NCBI RefSeq assembly: GCF_958405655.1
Contig: NZ_CATYWO010000001.1
Location: 434,001-498,000 of the forward strand
Source of the DNA: Ralstonia condita
GTDB lineage: Bacteria; Pseudomonadota; Gammaproteobacteria; Burkholderiales; Burkholderiaceae
Direction: 5' to 3'
DNA length: 64,000 nucleotides
The notes below the pieces were generated by a model. That model searched no databases. It was not told the DNA's origin and worked only from the letters and a program-made list of their open reading frames with translations. Shown here one piece after another: positions 19,956-29,471 of the stretch. How positions within the stretch are numbered: the stretch's first letter is position 1; every line of letters starts with the position of its first letter. Made by a program: the position numbers and the translations under genes.

Positions 19956-20372
19956 ATGCGTTTGCCGTTCACCACGCTGCTGCAGCGTGCAGCGATCGCT
20001 GCTGCGACGACGGCGGTGTTGGCGGGATGTGCGTCCACGAGCGCGTCTCGTTTTGATGTCGATTCCTTCCTCTCCGCGCCGGATACCGTGTTGGCCGAGG
20101 CCCTGGTCAACAAGGATTTCCTGCGCGCGACCGAGTTGCCGAATGCAGAGTGCGCCGCGCTCGTGAAGGGGCACGCCGGACAGGTCGTGCCGATCCACGC
20201 GCCGGTCGACCCGCGCCTGCCGGAGGCGTCGGCGCGTCAGCCGTTCGTGATTCAGCCTCCGGCCAGCGAGAACGTCTGGCTGCTCTTGCGCGCGTCCAAC
20301 GGTGCGCAATCGTGTCATGGGCCGCTGCCGGCCAAGGCGTTCATGGGGCTGGTGCAGCGGGCATCGAACTGA
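19956..20372 (+). CDS. Putative lipoprotein of unknown function
   Basis: The 138-residue protein has a lipoprotein signal peptide ending in the lipobox LAGC, with Cys at about residue 25. The mature part contains a few Cys residues but shows no domain I recognise. It is preceded by a weak AAGGAGACCGACC ribosome binding site and sits between lolA and rarA on the same strand. The nearness to lolA is suggestive but does not prove a role in lipoprotein transport. Confidence 0.75.
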   Translation: MRLPFTTLLQRAAIAAATTAVLAGCASTSASRFDVDSFLSAPDTVLAEALVNKDFLRATELPNAECAALVKGHAGQVVPIHAPVDPRLPEASARQPFVIQPPASENVWLLLRASNGAQSCHGPLPAKAFMGLVQRASN

Positions 20373-20426
20373 CGGATCGCGCGGAGGGGAGCCGGGGTTG
20401 CCGGCGGATTCTGCGACAATCCCCGC

Positions 20427-21776
20427 ATGAACGCTTCCGCATCTCTCTTTCCGGACGCGCCCGCCCACATGCCGCTGGCCGAGCGCCTTCGCCCGCATTC
20501 TGTCGACGAAGTGATCGGCCAGCAGCATCTGCTGGGGCCGGGCAAGCCGCTGCGCGTGGCCTTCGCTTCTGGCGAGCCGCATTCGATGATCCTCTGGGGC
20601 CCGCCCGGCGTTGGAAAGACCACGCTGGCCCGATTGATGGCCGACGCGTTTGATGCGGAATTCATCGCGCTGTCGGCTGTGCTCTCCGGGGTGAAGGACA
20701 TTCGCGAGGCCGTCGAGCGCGCAGAGCAATTCCGCGCCAATGGCCGCCGCACGCTCGTGTTCGTCGACGAAGTTCATCGCTTCAATAAAAGCCAGCAAGA
20801 CGCATTTCTACCGCACGTTGAAAGCGGGCTGTTCACCTTCATCGGCGCGACGACGGAGAACCCCTCGTTCGAGGTGAACGGTGCATTGCTCTCGCGTGCC
20901 GCGGTGTATGTGCTCAAGAGCCTGTCTGACGATGAGCTCAAGCAGTTGGCCGAACGGGCGCGCCAGGAGCTGGGCGGATTGGATTGGGCGCCCGCCGCAG
21001 TCGACGCCATCGTCGCCTCCGCCGATGGCGATGGCCGCAAGCTGCTCAACAACATTGAAATCGTCACGCGCGCCGCGCGTTCGCAGGCTGAGGGCGATGC
21101 GGTTCCGGTGGTCGACGAGGCGCTGTTGGCATCGGCGTTGTCGGAAAACCTGCGCCGCTTCGACAAGGGCGGTGACGCCTTCTACGACCAGATCAGTGCG
21201 CTGCATAAGTCCGTGCGTGGGTCCGATCCGGACGGCGCGCTTTACTGGTTCTGCAGCATGCTCGACGGTGGCGCCGACCCGCGCTATCTCGCACGCCGCA
21301 TCGTGCGCATGGCGTGGGAAGACATTGGGCTGGCTGATCCGCGTGCCGGGCGCATCACGCTCGACGCGGCGGAAACGTACGAGCGTCTGGGCTCACCGGA
21401 AGGCGAGCTGGCGTTGGCCCAGGCCGTCATCTACCTGGCCATCGCACCGAAGTCGAATGCCGGCTACAACGCTTACAACGCCGCGCGCGCCTTCGTCAGC
21501 CAGGACAAGTCGCGCAACGTGCCCGTGCACCTGCGCAATGCGCCGACCAAGCTGATGAAAGAACTCGGCTACGGCCACGCCTACCGCTATGCGCATGACG
21601 AGCCCGAGGCCTACGCCGCCGGCGAAACCTACTTCCCCGACGATCTGCCCCCGCAGAACTGGTACGTGCCGACGCCGCGTGGCCTGGAAGGCAAGATCGG
21701 TGAGAAGCTGCGGCACCTGCGCGAGCTGGATGCGCAGTGGCATGCCGAGCAGGACAAATCCTCTCGCAACAAATAG
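20427..21776 (+). CDS. rarA: Replication-associated recombination protein A (MgsA/RarA)
   Basis: A clamp-loader-like AAA+ ATPase of 449 residues that acts at stalled replication forks. It shows PLAERLRPHSVDEVIGQQHLLG near the start, Walker A ILWGPPGVGKTTLAR, Walker B TLVFVDEVHRFNKSQQD, the sensor GATTENPSFEVN, and the tetramerisation domain with MLDGGADPRYLARRIVRMA. The gene is close to lolA and serS, an arrangement common in proteobacteria. An ACAAT box lies a few bases before the ATG. Confidence 0.96.
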   Translation: MNASASLFPDAPAHMPLAERLRPHSVDEVIGQQHLLGPGKPLRVAFASGEPHSMILWGPPGVGKTTLARLMADAFDAEFIALSAVLSGVKDIREAVERAEQFRANGRRTLVFVDEVHRFNKSQQDAFLPHVESGLFTFIGATTENPSFEVNGALLSRAAVYVLKSLSDDELKQLAERARQELGGLDWAPAAVDAIVASADGDGRKLLNNIEIVTRAARSQAEGDAVPVVDEALLASALSENLRRFDKGGDAFYDQISALHKSVRGSDPDGALYWFCSMLDGGADPRYLARRIVRMAWEDIGLADPRAGRITLDAAETYERLGSPEGELALAQAVIYLAIAPKSNAGYNAYNAARAFVSQDKSRNVPVHLRNAPTKLMKELGYGHAYRYAHDEPEAYAAGETYFPDDLPPQNWYVPTPRGLEGKIGEKLRHLRELDAQWHAEQDKSSRNK

Positions 21777-21855
21777 GCCCCACGGGCCGGTACGATAAAA
21801 TCGGTGTTTCCGTTCGTTCAGATCGCTCGCCATCTTCGGTTTCCTTTTCCCCACC

Positions 21856-23172
21856 ATGCTTGATATCCAACTGCTGCGCAAAGACATCGATGCCGTCGCC
21901 GCGCGCCTCAAAGATCGTGGCTACGTGCTCGACGTGGCCGGCTTTGCCGCGCTTGAAGCGGAGCGCAAGGCCATCCAGACCCGCACCGAAGAGCTGCAGG
22001 CCCGCCGCAACAGCCTGTCCAAGCAGATCGGCATGCTCAAGGGCAAGGGCGAGGATGCATCTGGCGTGATGGCTGAGGTGTCGGGCATTGGCGACGAGCT
22101 GAAGGCGTCTGCCGCGCAACTCGACGTGGTGCAGGCCAAGTTGCAGGACCTGATGCTGTCGATCCCGAACCTGCCGCACGAAAGCGTGCCGGCCGGCCGC
22201 GATGAAACGCAGAACGTGGAGGTGCGCCGCGAAGGCACGCCGCGCGCATTCGACTTTCCGGTGAAGGACCACGTGGACCTGGGCGCCGCATTGGGGCTGG
22301 ATTTTGACGCGGGCGCCAAGCTGTCGGGTGCGCGATTCACTGTCCTGAAGGGGCAGGTGGCGCGTCTGCATCGTGCGCTCGCGCAGTTCATGCTCGACAC
22401 GCACACGCTGGAGCACGGCTACACCGAGGCGTACGTGCCGTACATCGTCAACGCCGCGTCGATGCGTGGCACCGGCCAGTTGCCGAAGTTCGAGGAAGAC
22501 CTGTTCCGCGTGCCGCGCAAGATGGGGCACAGCGCCGAAGGGGAAGACGGCGAGCGTGTCGAGAACTTCTACCTGATCCCGACCGCAGAGGTGCCGCTGA
22601 CAAACCTCGTGCGCGATGAGATCGTTGCTGCGGACGCCTTGCCGATGATGTTTGCGGCGCATTCGCCGTGCTTCCGTTCGGAGGCCGGTTCGTACGGCAA
22701 GGACACGCGCGGCATGATCCGCCAGCACCAGTTCGACAAAGTCGAGATGGTGCAGATTGTGCAGCCCGAAGCCTCGGCCGCCGCGCTGGACGCTATGACC
22801 AACTGCGCCGAGAACATCCTGCGCAAGTTGGAGCTGCCGTTCCGCACCGTCGTGCTGTGTACGGGCGACATGGGCTTCGGCAGCACCAAGACATACGACA
22901 TCGAGGTGTGGATCCCGGCGCAGAACACCTACCGCGAGATCAGCTCGTGCTCGAACATGGGCGACTTCCAGGCGCGCCGCATGCAAGCGCGTTTCCGCAA
23001 CGCGCAGGGCAAGCCGGAGCTGGTGCACACGCTCAACGGCTCGGGCCTCGCCGTGGGCCGTACGCTGGTGGCCGTGCTGGAGAACTACCAGAACGCGGAT
23101 GGCTCGGTCACGGTGCCGACGGTACTGCGCCCGTATCTGGGCGGCCAGGAAGTGCTGAAACCGGCAGTTTGA
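21856..23172 (+). CDS. serS: Seryl-tRNA synthetase
   Basis: Class II aminoacyl-tRNA synthetase of 438 residues that charges tRNA-Ser and tRNA-Sec. The N-terminal coiled-coil arm (about residues 30-105) is present, followed by the catalytic core: motif 2 in FRSEAGSYGKDTRGMIRQHQF and motif 3 in NGSGLAVGRTLVAVLENYQ. A tRNA-Ser gene lies directly downstream, a rare close pairing of enzyme and substrate genes. A TACGATAAAAT stretch before the gene may be its promoter. Confidence 0.97.
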   Translation: MLDIQLLRKDIDAVAARLKDRGYVLDVAGFAALEAERKAIQTRTEELQARRNSLSKQIGMLKGKGEDASGVMAEVSGIGDELKASAAQLDVVQAKLQDLMLSIPNLPHESVPAGRDETQNVEVRREGTPRAFDFPVKDHVDLGAALGLDFDAGAKLSGARFTVLKGQVARLHRALAQFMLDTHTLEHGYTEAYVPYIVNAASMRGTGQLPKFEEDLFRVPRKMGHSAEGEDGERVENFYLIPTAEVPLTNLVRDEIVAADALPMMFAAHSPCFRSEAGSYGKDTRGMIRQHQFDKVEMVQIVQPEASAAALDAMTNCAENILRKLELPFRTVVLCTGDMGFGSTKTYDIEVWIPAQNTYREISSCSNMGDFQARRMQARFRNAQGKPELVHTLNGSGLAVGRTLVAVLENYQNADGSVTVPTVLRPYLGGQEVLKPAV

Positions 23173-23190
23173 TGAGTTATGCCGACCTCC

Positions 23191-23220
23191 TTGATCGGGC
23201 CGGAAAAACTTTGTTATACT
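23191..23220 (+). promoter_or_regulatory. Likely promoter of tRNA-Ser
   Basis: TTGATC at 23191-23196 and TATACT at 23215-23220 are separated by 18 bp, about 30 bp before the mature tRNA start. Confidence 0.6.
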
Positions 23221-23251
23221 CGCGGTTTCGCGATTCAGCGACCCAGTTACC

Positions 23252-23342
<91 letters not shown>

Positions 23343-23350
23343 CAGTGAAC

Positions 23351-23392
23351 AAAAGCCCCGCAAGTCTTTGACCTTGCGGGGCTTTTGCTTTT
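23351..23392 (+). terminator. Strong rho-independent terminator after tRNA-Ser
   Basis: AAAAGCCCCGCAAG at 23351-23364 pairs perfectly with CTTGCGGGGCTTTT at 23373-23386, a 14-bp stem with T-rich exit. Confidence 0.95.
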
Positions 23393-23567
23393 GGGTCCGC
23401 CAGGCGTTTATCGGCCCCTGACCGGCCCGCTGGAAACGCTTGCCACCTGTCAAATCCTTGGGGAGCCGATGCTGCCAGCTATGACGGCACAGGCTTTGCG
23501 GGCACACTCGGATTTTGGCCACCAGGTACTCTCCGGCCCGATGATTACACCTTCACGCAAAGTCACC

Positions 23568-24620
23568 ATGGATAGCAGAAACGACCGCCAGAAATTCTTC
23601 TACCTGCTGCTGTTCGCCGTCACCATCGGGCTCGGCTGGATCCTGTCGCCTTTCGTCGGCGCGGTCTTCTGGGGCGCTATCCTGGCGATCCTGTTCCAGC
23701 CCGTGCAGCGCTGGCTCGCGGCCCGATTCGGCAAGCGGCGCAATCTGGCCGCGCTCGTGACGTTGACCCTGATCGTCCTCATCGTGATTCTGCCGCTCGT
23801 ATTCGTTGCGGCGACCATCGTGCAGGAAATCGCGATTGCCTATCAGGAGATCCAGCGGGCACAGCTCAATTACGCACAGTATTTCCAGAAGGCCTTTGAG
23901 GCGCTGCCGGCGTCGATCCAGCATTTGCTGGCGCAGTCCGGCCTGGCGGATATCGCGGGGGCCCAGAAGAAGCTGACGGAAGGCGCCGCGCAGATCAGCC
24001 AGTTTGCCGCCGCCAAGGCGCTCAGCATCGGCCAGAACACGTTCCAGTTCGTCGTCGGCTTTGGCGTGATGCTGTACATGGTCTTCTTCCTGCTGCGCGA
24101 CGGCGGCGAGATCGGCAGCCACGTGCGCCGTGCGCTGCCGCTCGACGAGGACCACAAGCAGTTGCTGCTGACGAAATTTACGACCGTCGTGCGTGCAACC
24201 GTGAAGGGGAACATTGCGGTGGCAATGGTGCAGGGCGCGCTCGGCGGGTTGATTTTCTGGGTGCTCGGGATCGATGGCGTGGTGCTGTGGGGCGCGCTGA
24301 TGGCGTTTCTGTCGCTGCTGCCCGCCATTGGCGCGAGCATCGTGTGGGTGCCGGTCGCGATCTACTTCCTGATGGTAGGCGCGCTTTGGAAGTGCGTGAT
24401 CCTGGTTGCGTTCTGCGTTGGCGTGATCGGGCTGGTCGACAACCTGTTGCGTCCGCTCCTCGTCGGCAAGGACACCAAGATGCCCGACTGGGTCGTGCTG
24501 GTGTCGACGCTCGGTGGCATGCAGCTCTTCGGGATCACCGGCTTTGTCATCGGGCCGCTCGTCGCTGCGCTGTTCATGGCGAGCTGGGACATCTTCGTGC
24601 GCGCAAGCGAGGCCGAATGA
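23568..24620 (+). CDS. AI-2E (PerM/TqsA) family transporter
   Basis: A 350-residue inner-membrane protein of the AI-2E/UPF0118 family, with about seven or eight membrane segments and a long middle helical region. Family members have been linked to autoinducer-2 export or to Na+/H+ exchange, and the substrate here is unknown. Family features include FVVGFGVMLYMVFFLLRDG and the end region PDWVVLVSTLGGMQLFGITG. The ATG at 23568 is used; one at 23541 in the same frame would add nine residues. The gene follows the tRNA terminator and converges with the hpd gene. Confidence 0.85.
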   Translation: MDSRNDRQKFFYLLLFAVTIGLGWILSPFVGAVFWGAILAILFQPVQRWLAARFGKRRNLAALVTLTLIVLIVILPLVFVAATIVQEIAIAYQEIQRAQLNYAQYFQKAFEALPASIQHLLAQSGLADIAGAQKKLTEGAAQISQFAAAKALSIGQNTFQFVVGFGVMLYMVFFLLRDGGEIGSHVRRALPLDEDHKQLLLTKFTTVVRATVKGNIAVAMVQGALGGLIFWVLGIDGVVLWGALMAFLSLLPAIGASIVWVPVAIYFLMVGALWKCVILVAFCVGVIGLVDNLLRPLLVGKDTKMPDWVVLVSTLGGMQLFGITGFVIGPLVAALFMASWDIFVRASEAE

Positions 24621-24663
24621 CGACGCGGCCGCCCAGCGCATCGGGAGGCCCGCGGCGGCGGTG

Positions 24664-25737
24664 CTACTCCGCTTGCGTCAGCACTGCCAGATTGCCTTCT
24701 CCGAAGCCGTGATGGCCGCGCCGCTGCACGATCTCGAAGAAGATCTCGCCCGTGTGGCGCTTGATGAAGGTTTGCAGGAACAGCTTGGGCACGCCGTCGA
24801 CGATCTCGCCGTCGACGAGAATCCCGTAGCGGCGCAGCGCTTCGAGGTCGAGCCCGTGGCCGGGCAGGCGGGCGTCGATGGTGTCGTAATAGCGCGGCGG
24901 CGGTTCGACGAAGGCGATGCCGTTGGCAGCCAGGGCGGCCGCGGTGTGCAGGATGTCGTCGGTCGCCAGGGCGATGTGCTGTACGCCCTCGCCGGGGTGG
25001 TCCGGCAGGTAGGCATGCATGAGGTGCGCGCGATGCGTGCCCTCCTCGTACAGCGGAATGCGAATCGTGCCGCAGGACGATACCATCACGCGTGAGTCAG
25101 GCGCCACGTGCCAGTTGGCATGCAGTTCATGAATCTCGCTGAAGCCGAGCTGGTTGCGGTAGAAATCGATCCAGTCCTGCAGCCGGCCGGCGCCGACGGT
25201 CTGCGTGAGGTGGTCGACGCGCGCCAGCCCCACGCCCGTGTGATGCCAGTCTTCGTGCGCAGTGGCTGGGTCCAGCGGCCGGAAATCGATGTCGTAGATG
25301 GAGATATCCCCCAGGCCGCCCCGGGCGCCGTGCTTGCCGCGCCAGCGATCGACAAAGTACAGGTGCGTATTGCCGACGCCCTGGATCACGGGAATCACCA
25401 GTTCGCTCGGGCCGATGGGCTCGCTCTCGACGGGCCAGGCGCCCAGTTCGACGGCGCGGTTGTACGCATGCTGTGCGTCATCCACCCGGATGCCGATGGC
25501 GCAGATGCCCACGCCGTATTCCTCGGCCCAGCGGTGGGCGAAGGAGTCGGCCTCTGCATTGACGAGGAAGTTCATGTCAGCTTGCCGGTACAGGGTGACG
25601 TCCTTGCTGACGTGGCGCGCGATGGCCTTGAAGCCCAGCGAGCGGAACATGCGGTCCAGCGCGGCCGGCTCCTGCGAGGCGAACTCGATGAACTCCAGGC
25701 CGGCGGTCTTGAACGGCAGGTCGGCATTGCGGCCCAT
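24664..25737 (-). CDS. hpd: 4-hydroxyphenylpyruvate dioxygenase
   Basis: HPPD turns 4-hydroxyphenylpyruvate into homogentisate with Fe(II) and oxygen in tyrosine breakdown. The 357-residue length is normal. It has two VOC domains, and all three iron ligands are visible: His in RVDHLTQTVG, His in GVQHIALATDD and Glu in GEIFFEIVQRRG. The C-terminal GHHGFGEGNL is diagnostic. The ATG at 25737 starts the conserved region. It is the last gene of a leftward run with an MFS exporter, a shikimate-dehydrogenase-like gene and a symporter, although a 98-bp gap separates it from the exporter. No homogentisate dioxygenase gene is in the window. Confidence 0.93.
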   Translation of the reverse strand: MGRNADLPFKTAGLEFIEFASQEPAALDRMFRSLGFKAIARHVSKDVTLYRQADMNFLVNAEADSFAHRWAEEYGVGICAIGIRVDDAQHAYNRAVELGAWPVESEPIGPSELVIPVIQGVGNTHLYFVDRWRGKHGARGGLGDISIYDIDFRPLDPATAHEDWHHTGVGLARVDHLTQTVGAGRLQDWIDFYRNQLGFSEIHELHANWHVAPDSRVMVSSCGTIRIPLYEEGTHRAHLMHAYLPDHPGEGVQHIALATDDILHTAAALAANGIAFVEPPPRYYDTIDARLPGHGLDLEALRRYGILVDGEIVDGVPKLFLQTFIKRHTGEIFFEIVQRRGHHGFGEGNLAVLTQAE

Positions 25738-25835
25738 GTGCGAACTCCTGTGACTCAAACGAAGAATGGGAACACGCGTTTTGTACCATGGCCGGGGGTA
25801 CCGGAGCGAGGCTTCGCTCGGCGCGCCTGCGGCGG

Positions 25836-27002
25836 CTAGGTGGACCGGAGTCTTGGCAGCAGCAGGAAGGCGATGGACGCCAGGGCACTCCCGGCGATCA
25901 TCATCGGTACCACCATCGGCCAGGCGCCGTGGCTGTGTGCAGCGTCGTCGAACGCTGCGGCAGTCTGCCCCAGACAGAAGGCGGCCAGCATCATGATGAA
26001 GCCCGACCATGACACCGCCCGCCCCGCCAGGTGCGGCAGATCGCTCACGGCGCCCGCTTGCCCACACGGCTGGTGGATGCCGTGGCCCATGCAATAGACG
26101 CCGTGCCCCAGCAAGAGCGGCCAGGCTTCGCCGGGCAGCAGCCAGCAGCCCAGGCCCTGGATGCCGGCCCCACACAGGCTCAGCGTGGCGCCTTGCTGCA
26201 CGGTGCGCACCAGGCTCTGGCGTCGGAGCAGGCGTCTGCAGCCGATGGTGCTCACGATGTAGACGAGCGAGCCTCCGGCTGGAATCCAGCCGTAGCGCTC
26301 CGGTGACAGCCCCAGGTAGCCGATATAGACCATCGGCGACAGCAACAGGAAACAGAAGATGCCGGCGTAGGTCGTGGCCGCCAGGAGCGCCCAGCCGCGA
26401 AACTCCGCGCTGGCGAAGATCTCGCGCACACCGCCAGCCTGGTGCGGGTGCGCTTGCCTGGTTTCCGCAAAACCGCGCCAGCACATCACCCAGAGCACGA
26501 CCGCATACAGGCTCATTCCCGCGAGTACCCACCGCCAGCCGGCATGTTGCGCGACAAAGGCGCCAAGAATCGGCGCCACCAGAGCCACCATGCCGAGGCC
26601 GGTCAGGCCACGTGCCATCACGTGCGGCCCGTCGCGTGCCGGATGCAGATCGCGCACGGCTGCACGCGCGCATACCAGGATCGCTGCCATTGAAAAGCCC
26701 TGCATGGCGCGCGCGGCCGTCAGCATCGCGGCGCTTGTCGCCAGGGCACCGGCCAATGCAGCCAGGGCGTAGCAGGCCAGTCCCGTCAGCAGCACCTGTC
26801 GCCGGCCGAAGCGATCGGCGAGGCTGCCCATCGGCAACTGCCCGATACCAAAGGCCAGCGCGAACATGGTCAGGCTCGTGCTGGCCGACCCCAGTGCCTG
26901 GGCAATGGCGGGCAGCGCCGGGAGATAGCTGTCGGTGGCGACCGGTTGCGCCGACAGGAGAAGGGGCAACAACAGGGCGAAGCTCAGGGGGCGACGAGTC
27001 AT
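25836..27002 (-). CDS. MFS exporter of the Bcr/CflA type
   Basis: A 388-residue MFS protein with 12 membrane helices. The N-terminal TDSYLPALPAIAQALG and the later GQLPMGSLADRFGRRQVLL are characteristic of the Bcr/CflA drug-efflux subfamily (sulfonamide, bicyclomycin, chloramphenicol and similar). Its real cargo is unknown; in this block of aromatic genes, export of an aromatic intermediate is an alternative. It lies 24 bp downstream of the shikimate-dehydrogenase-like gene and is probably in the same transcript. Confidence 0.85.
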   Translation of the reverse strand: MTRRPLSFALLLPLLLSAQPVATDSYLPALPAIAQALGSASTSLTMFALAFGIGQLPMGSLADRFGRRQVLLTGLACYALAALAGALATSAAMLTAARAMQGFSMAAILVCARAAVRDLHPARDGPHVMARGLTGLGMVALVAPILGAFVAQHAGWRWVLAGMSLYAVVLWVMCWRGFAETRQAHPHQAGGVREIFASAEFRGWALLAATTYAGIFCFLLLSPMVYIGYLGLSPERYGWIPAGGSLVYIVSTIGCRRLLRRQSLVRTVQQGATLSLCGAGIQGLGCWLLPGEAWPLLLGHGVYCMGHGIHQPCGQAGAVSDLPHLAGRAVSWSGFIMMLAAFCLGQTAAAFDDAAHSHGAWPMVVPMMIAGSALASIAFLLLPRLRST

Positions 27003-27026
27003 GACGGTTCGTGCAGCGCCGCCCGC

Positions 27027-27860
27027 TCAGTACGCAATGGCGGCGGTGCGCCGGAGTTCGTCCGCGGTTGCGGTGCCGAATCCGAAGAACTCCAGGTAGG
27101 CGGGGATCATCTCGAACAGCATGTCGGTGCCGACCTGGACTGCGCAGCCCTTGTCGAGCGCCGCACGCAGCAGTGGCGTGTATTCCGACTTCATCACCAC
27201 CTCGCCGACAAAGCAGCCTGGCGCAATGCGCGCCACGTCGAAGGGAAGCGGGTCGTCGTCCTTCATGCCCATGGGCGTGGCGTTGACGACGACATCGAAG
27301 CCGTCAGGATCGTTGGAGCCCGTGCGCACCATCAGCGCCGGGTAATGCTCGCGCAGCCGCTGTGCAAGTGCCTCTGCGGATTGCGCGCGCGTGTCGTACA
27401 GCGACAATTCGGCCACGTCGGCCGCCGCCAGCGAGGCGGCGATGGCCGATCCCACGCCGCCCGCACCCGACAGCAGCACGCGCGATCCCGCGAGTTGCCG
27501 TCCCTTGCGCAGCACACCGCGCACGAAGCCGGCCCCGTCGAACTGGTCGCCGAGCAGCGAACCGTCGGCGCGCTTCAGGACCGCGTTGCACGCACCGGCA
27601 ATCCGTACGGCGGGGGTCACCTCGTCCACCAGGTCGACCGTCGCCACCTTGTGCGGCATCGTGATCAGCGCGCCGCGCAGGTTGGTGAAGCGGACGATCG
27701 ACTGGAAGGACTGCGTGTAATCCTCGGCCTTGACCCCCATGGGCACCACCACGGCATCGATGCCTTTTTGCTCGAACCAGGGGTTGTAGATCATCGGTGA
27801 CTTGAATGTCTCCGTCGGGTAGCCGATGTGGGCGATCAGGGTGGTTTTTCCAGAAATCAT
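27027..27860 (-). CDS. Shikimate/quinate dehydrogenase-like oxidoreductase
   Basis: A 277-residue member of the AroE/YdiB superfamily. The catalytic Lys is in ALITMPHK and the nucleotide fold in LLSGAGGVGSA. The substrate-binding N-terminal motif reads ETFKSP, where AroE has S-x-S, and the usual G-x-NTDG reads GDQFDG, so this is a divergent form rather than the housekeeping shikimate dehydrogenase. The neighbours are a shikimate-type symporter and, divergently, 3-dehydroshikimate dehydratase. This suggests a catabolic enzyme oxidising shikimate, quinate or a relative. It follows the symporter by 19 bp, forming an operon. Confidence 0.88.
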   Translation of the reverse strand: MISGKTTLIAHIGYPTETFKSPMIYNPWFEQKGIDAVVVPMGVKAEDYTQSFQSIVRFTNLRGALITMPHKVATVDLVDEVTPAVRIAGACNAVLKRADGSLLGDQFDGAGFVRGVLRKGRQLAGSRVLLSGAGGVGSAIAASLAAADVAELSLYDTRAQSAEALAQRLREHYPALMVRTGSNDPDGFDVVVNATPMGMKDDDPLPFDVARIAPGCFVGEVVMKSEYTPLLRAALDKGCAVQVGTDMLFEMIPAYLEFFGFGTATADELRRTAAIAY

Positions 27861-27879
27861 GATGCGGGAGACGCGTGGG

Positions 27880-29265
27880 TCAGGCGGCCAGTGCTCCGGC
27901 CCGCTGGCGGGCATATTCGGCCTTGTCGACGGGTTGTGCGCTGGGCTGGCCCAGGTCGTTCATGTGGATGCGATAGGTTTCGCGGGCCGTGAGGGCTGCC
28001 AGTGCGGCAATCACGCTGGTGGCGAAGGCGATCGCGCCAACCGTCAGCCAGATATTGACGGCACCCGGCGGCGCGACGGCCGTGAAGAGGGCCGGCAGCA
28101 TGGCCGTGATGGCGGTGCCGACATTCTGTGCGATCGCCATTGCCGAGACACGCGTGCGCGTCGGAAACAGTTCGGGATAGAAACTCGGGAAGACCGCGTT
28201 ATAGCCTTGGTAGACCACGCCCCACATGAGCAGTGACATGATGAACGCAAGAGGCACATTCTTGACGCTGATGGCATACAGATAGGCAAACGCGAGCAGG
28301 CCCGAGAGCAGCGAGCCGATCACGATGGGCGGCTTGCGGCCGATGCGGTCCGACAGGTCGCCCACATACGGAATCACCAGTACGGCAACGATATTGCCCA
28401 CCACCGGAATCCAGAGATACATGTCCTTGGCGAAGCCGATACCGTAGGCGGGCTGCACGGCGTACGCCGCGCCAAAGATGGTCGCCACCACCGGAATCAC
28501 GTTCATCAGGGACATGCACACCACGCGCAGCATGTCGGGCGTGCTGTACTTGAAGGCGTCGATGACGGGCGAGCGCGGGCGCGCGTGTTGTTGCTTCTCG
28601 GCCGTGAAGGCAGGGGTCTCGTGCACTTCGCGACGGATGATGTAGCCAGCGGCGATGACCACGAAGCTGAGCAGGAACGGAACGCGCCAGCCCCAGCTGT
28701 TGAACTGGTCGGCGGGCATGTAGTGCGCCAACGGCAGGAATACGGCGGCCGCCAGGATCTGCCCGGCCTGCACGCCTTGCAGCGTAAAGCTTGCAAAGAA
28801 CCCGCGCCGGCCAAACGGGGCGTGCTCCAGGATCATCGAGCTGGCGCCCGAAATTTCGCCGGCCACGGCAAAGCCCTGGATCAGCCGCATGACGACGAGC
28901 AGCGTCGGCGCGAGCAGGCCCACCTGGTCATAGGTGGGCAGCAGACCCACGCCGATGGTCGAAAAGCCCATCAGGAACATGCACCACAGCAGCACATTCT
29001 TGCGCCCGTGCGTATCGCCCAGGTGCCCAAGCACGAAGGCGCCGATCGGCCGCGCCACGTATCCCACGCCGTAGGTGGCGAGCGAGGCCATGATGGCCGT
29101 CTTCGGATCGCCCTTGGGGAAGAAGATCTGCGGGAAGATCAGTGCCGCCGCGGTGGCGTAGATGAAGAAGTCGTAGTACTCGAGCGCCGAGCCGATCCAG
29201 CCGCTGGCGGCGGCCTTCTTCGACTGGTGCTTGCCCGGAGGCTCGTGGGTGGGTGCTGCGGTCAT
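27880..29265 (-). CDS. MHS-family symporter, shikimate/dicarboxylate type
   Basis: A 461-residue metabolite:H+ symporter with 12 predicted helices. The start AASGWIGSALEYYDFFIYATAAAL and the signature LGHLGDTHGRKNVLLW are typical of the MHS family, which includes ShiA (shikimate), KgtP and PcaT. The ATG at 29265 follows TTGGAGACCACC; an upstream non-ATG start would add four residues. It is the first gene of the leftward operon. Two operator-like palindromes lie about 100 bp upstream. Uptake of shikimate or quinate is the best guess from the context. Confidence 0.88.
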   Translation of the reverse strand: MTAAPTHEPPGKHQSKKAAASGWIGSALEYYDFFIYATAAALIFPQIFFPKGDPKTAIMASLATYGVGYVARPIGAFVLGHLGDTHGRKNVLLWCMFLMGFSTIGVGLLPTYDQVGLLAPTLLVVMRLIQGFAVAGEISGASSMILEHAPFGRRGFFASFTLQGVQAGQILAAAVFLPLAHYMPADQFNSWGWRVPFLLSFVVIAAGYIIRREVHETPAFTAEKQQHARPRSPVIDAFKYSTPDMLRVVCMSLMNVIPVVATIFGAAYAVQPAYGIGFAKDMYLWIPVVGNIVAVLVIPYVGDLSDRIGRKPPIVIGSLLSGLLAFAYLYAISVKNVPLAFIMSLLMWGVVYQGYNAVFPSFYPELFPTRTRVSAMAIAQNVGTAITAMLPALFTAVAPPGAVNIWLTVGAIAFATSVIAALAALTARETYRIHMNDLGQPSAQPVDKAEYARQRAGALAA

Positions 29266-29365
29266 GGTGGTCTCCAAGTTTTATCGTGCGGCGATGGCCG
29301 TCTCTATACGCACCGCAGCGTAGTCCCGCACGACGGCGGGGCACAAGCGAATCGCGAGTGAAAAT

Positions 29366-29380
29366 GATCGATGATCGCAC
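29366..29380 (+). promoter_or_regulatory. IclR-type operator candidate upstream of the symporter operon
   Basis: GATCGATGATCGCAC differs at two positions from the site near quiC (30279-30293, read on the minus strand). From memory it also resembles the PcaR/PcaU box GTTCGATAATCGCAC. Confidence 0.55.
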
Positions 29381-29386
29381 GTCATG

Positions 29387-29401
29387 GTGCGAATAACGCA
29401 C
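29387..29401 (-). promoter_or_regulatory. Second IclR-type operator candidate
   Basis: The plus strand reads GTGCGAATAACGCAC, with perfect 5-bp arms. Its reverse complement GTGCGTTATTCGCAC matches the remembered PcaR-type box at 12 of 15 positions. It lies 21 bp from the first site. Confidence 0.45.
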
Positions 29402-29471
29402 GACTCAAGGGTTTGTCCGAGTGGGCCGGTTCGTCAGAAGATTGCGTGGCGGCGGCAGGGTGCGTTCGGGG

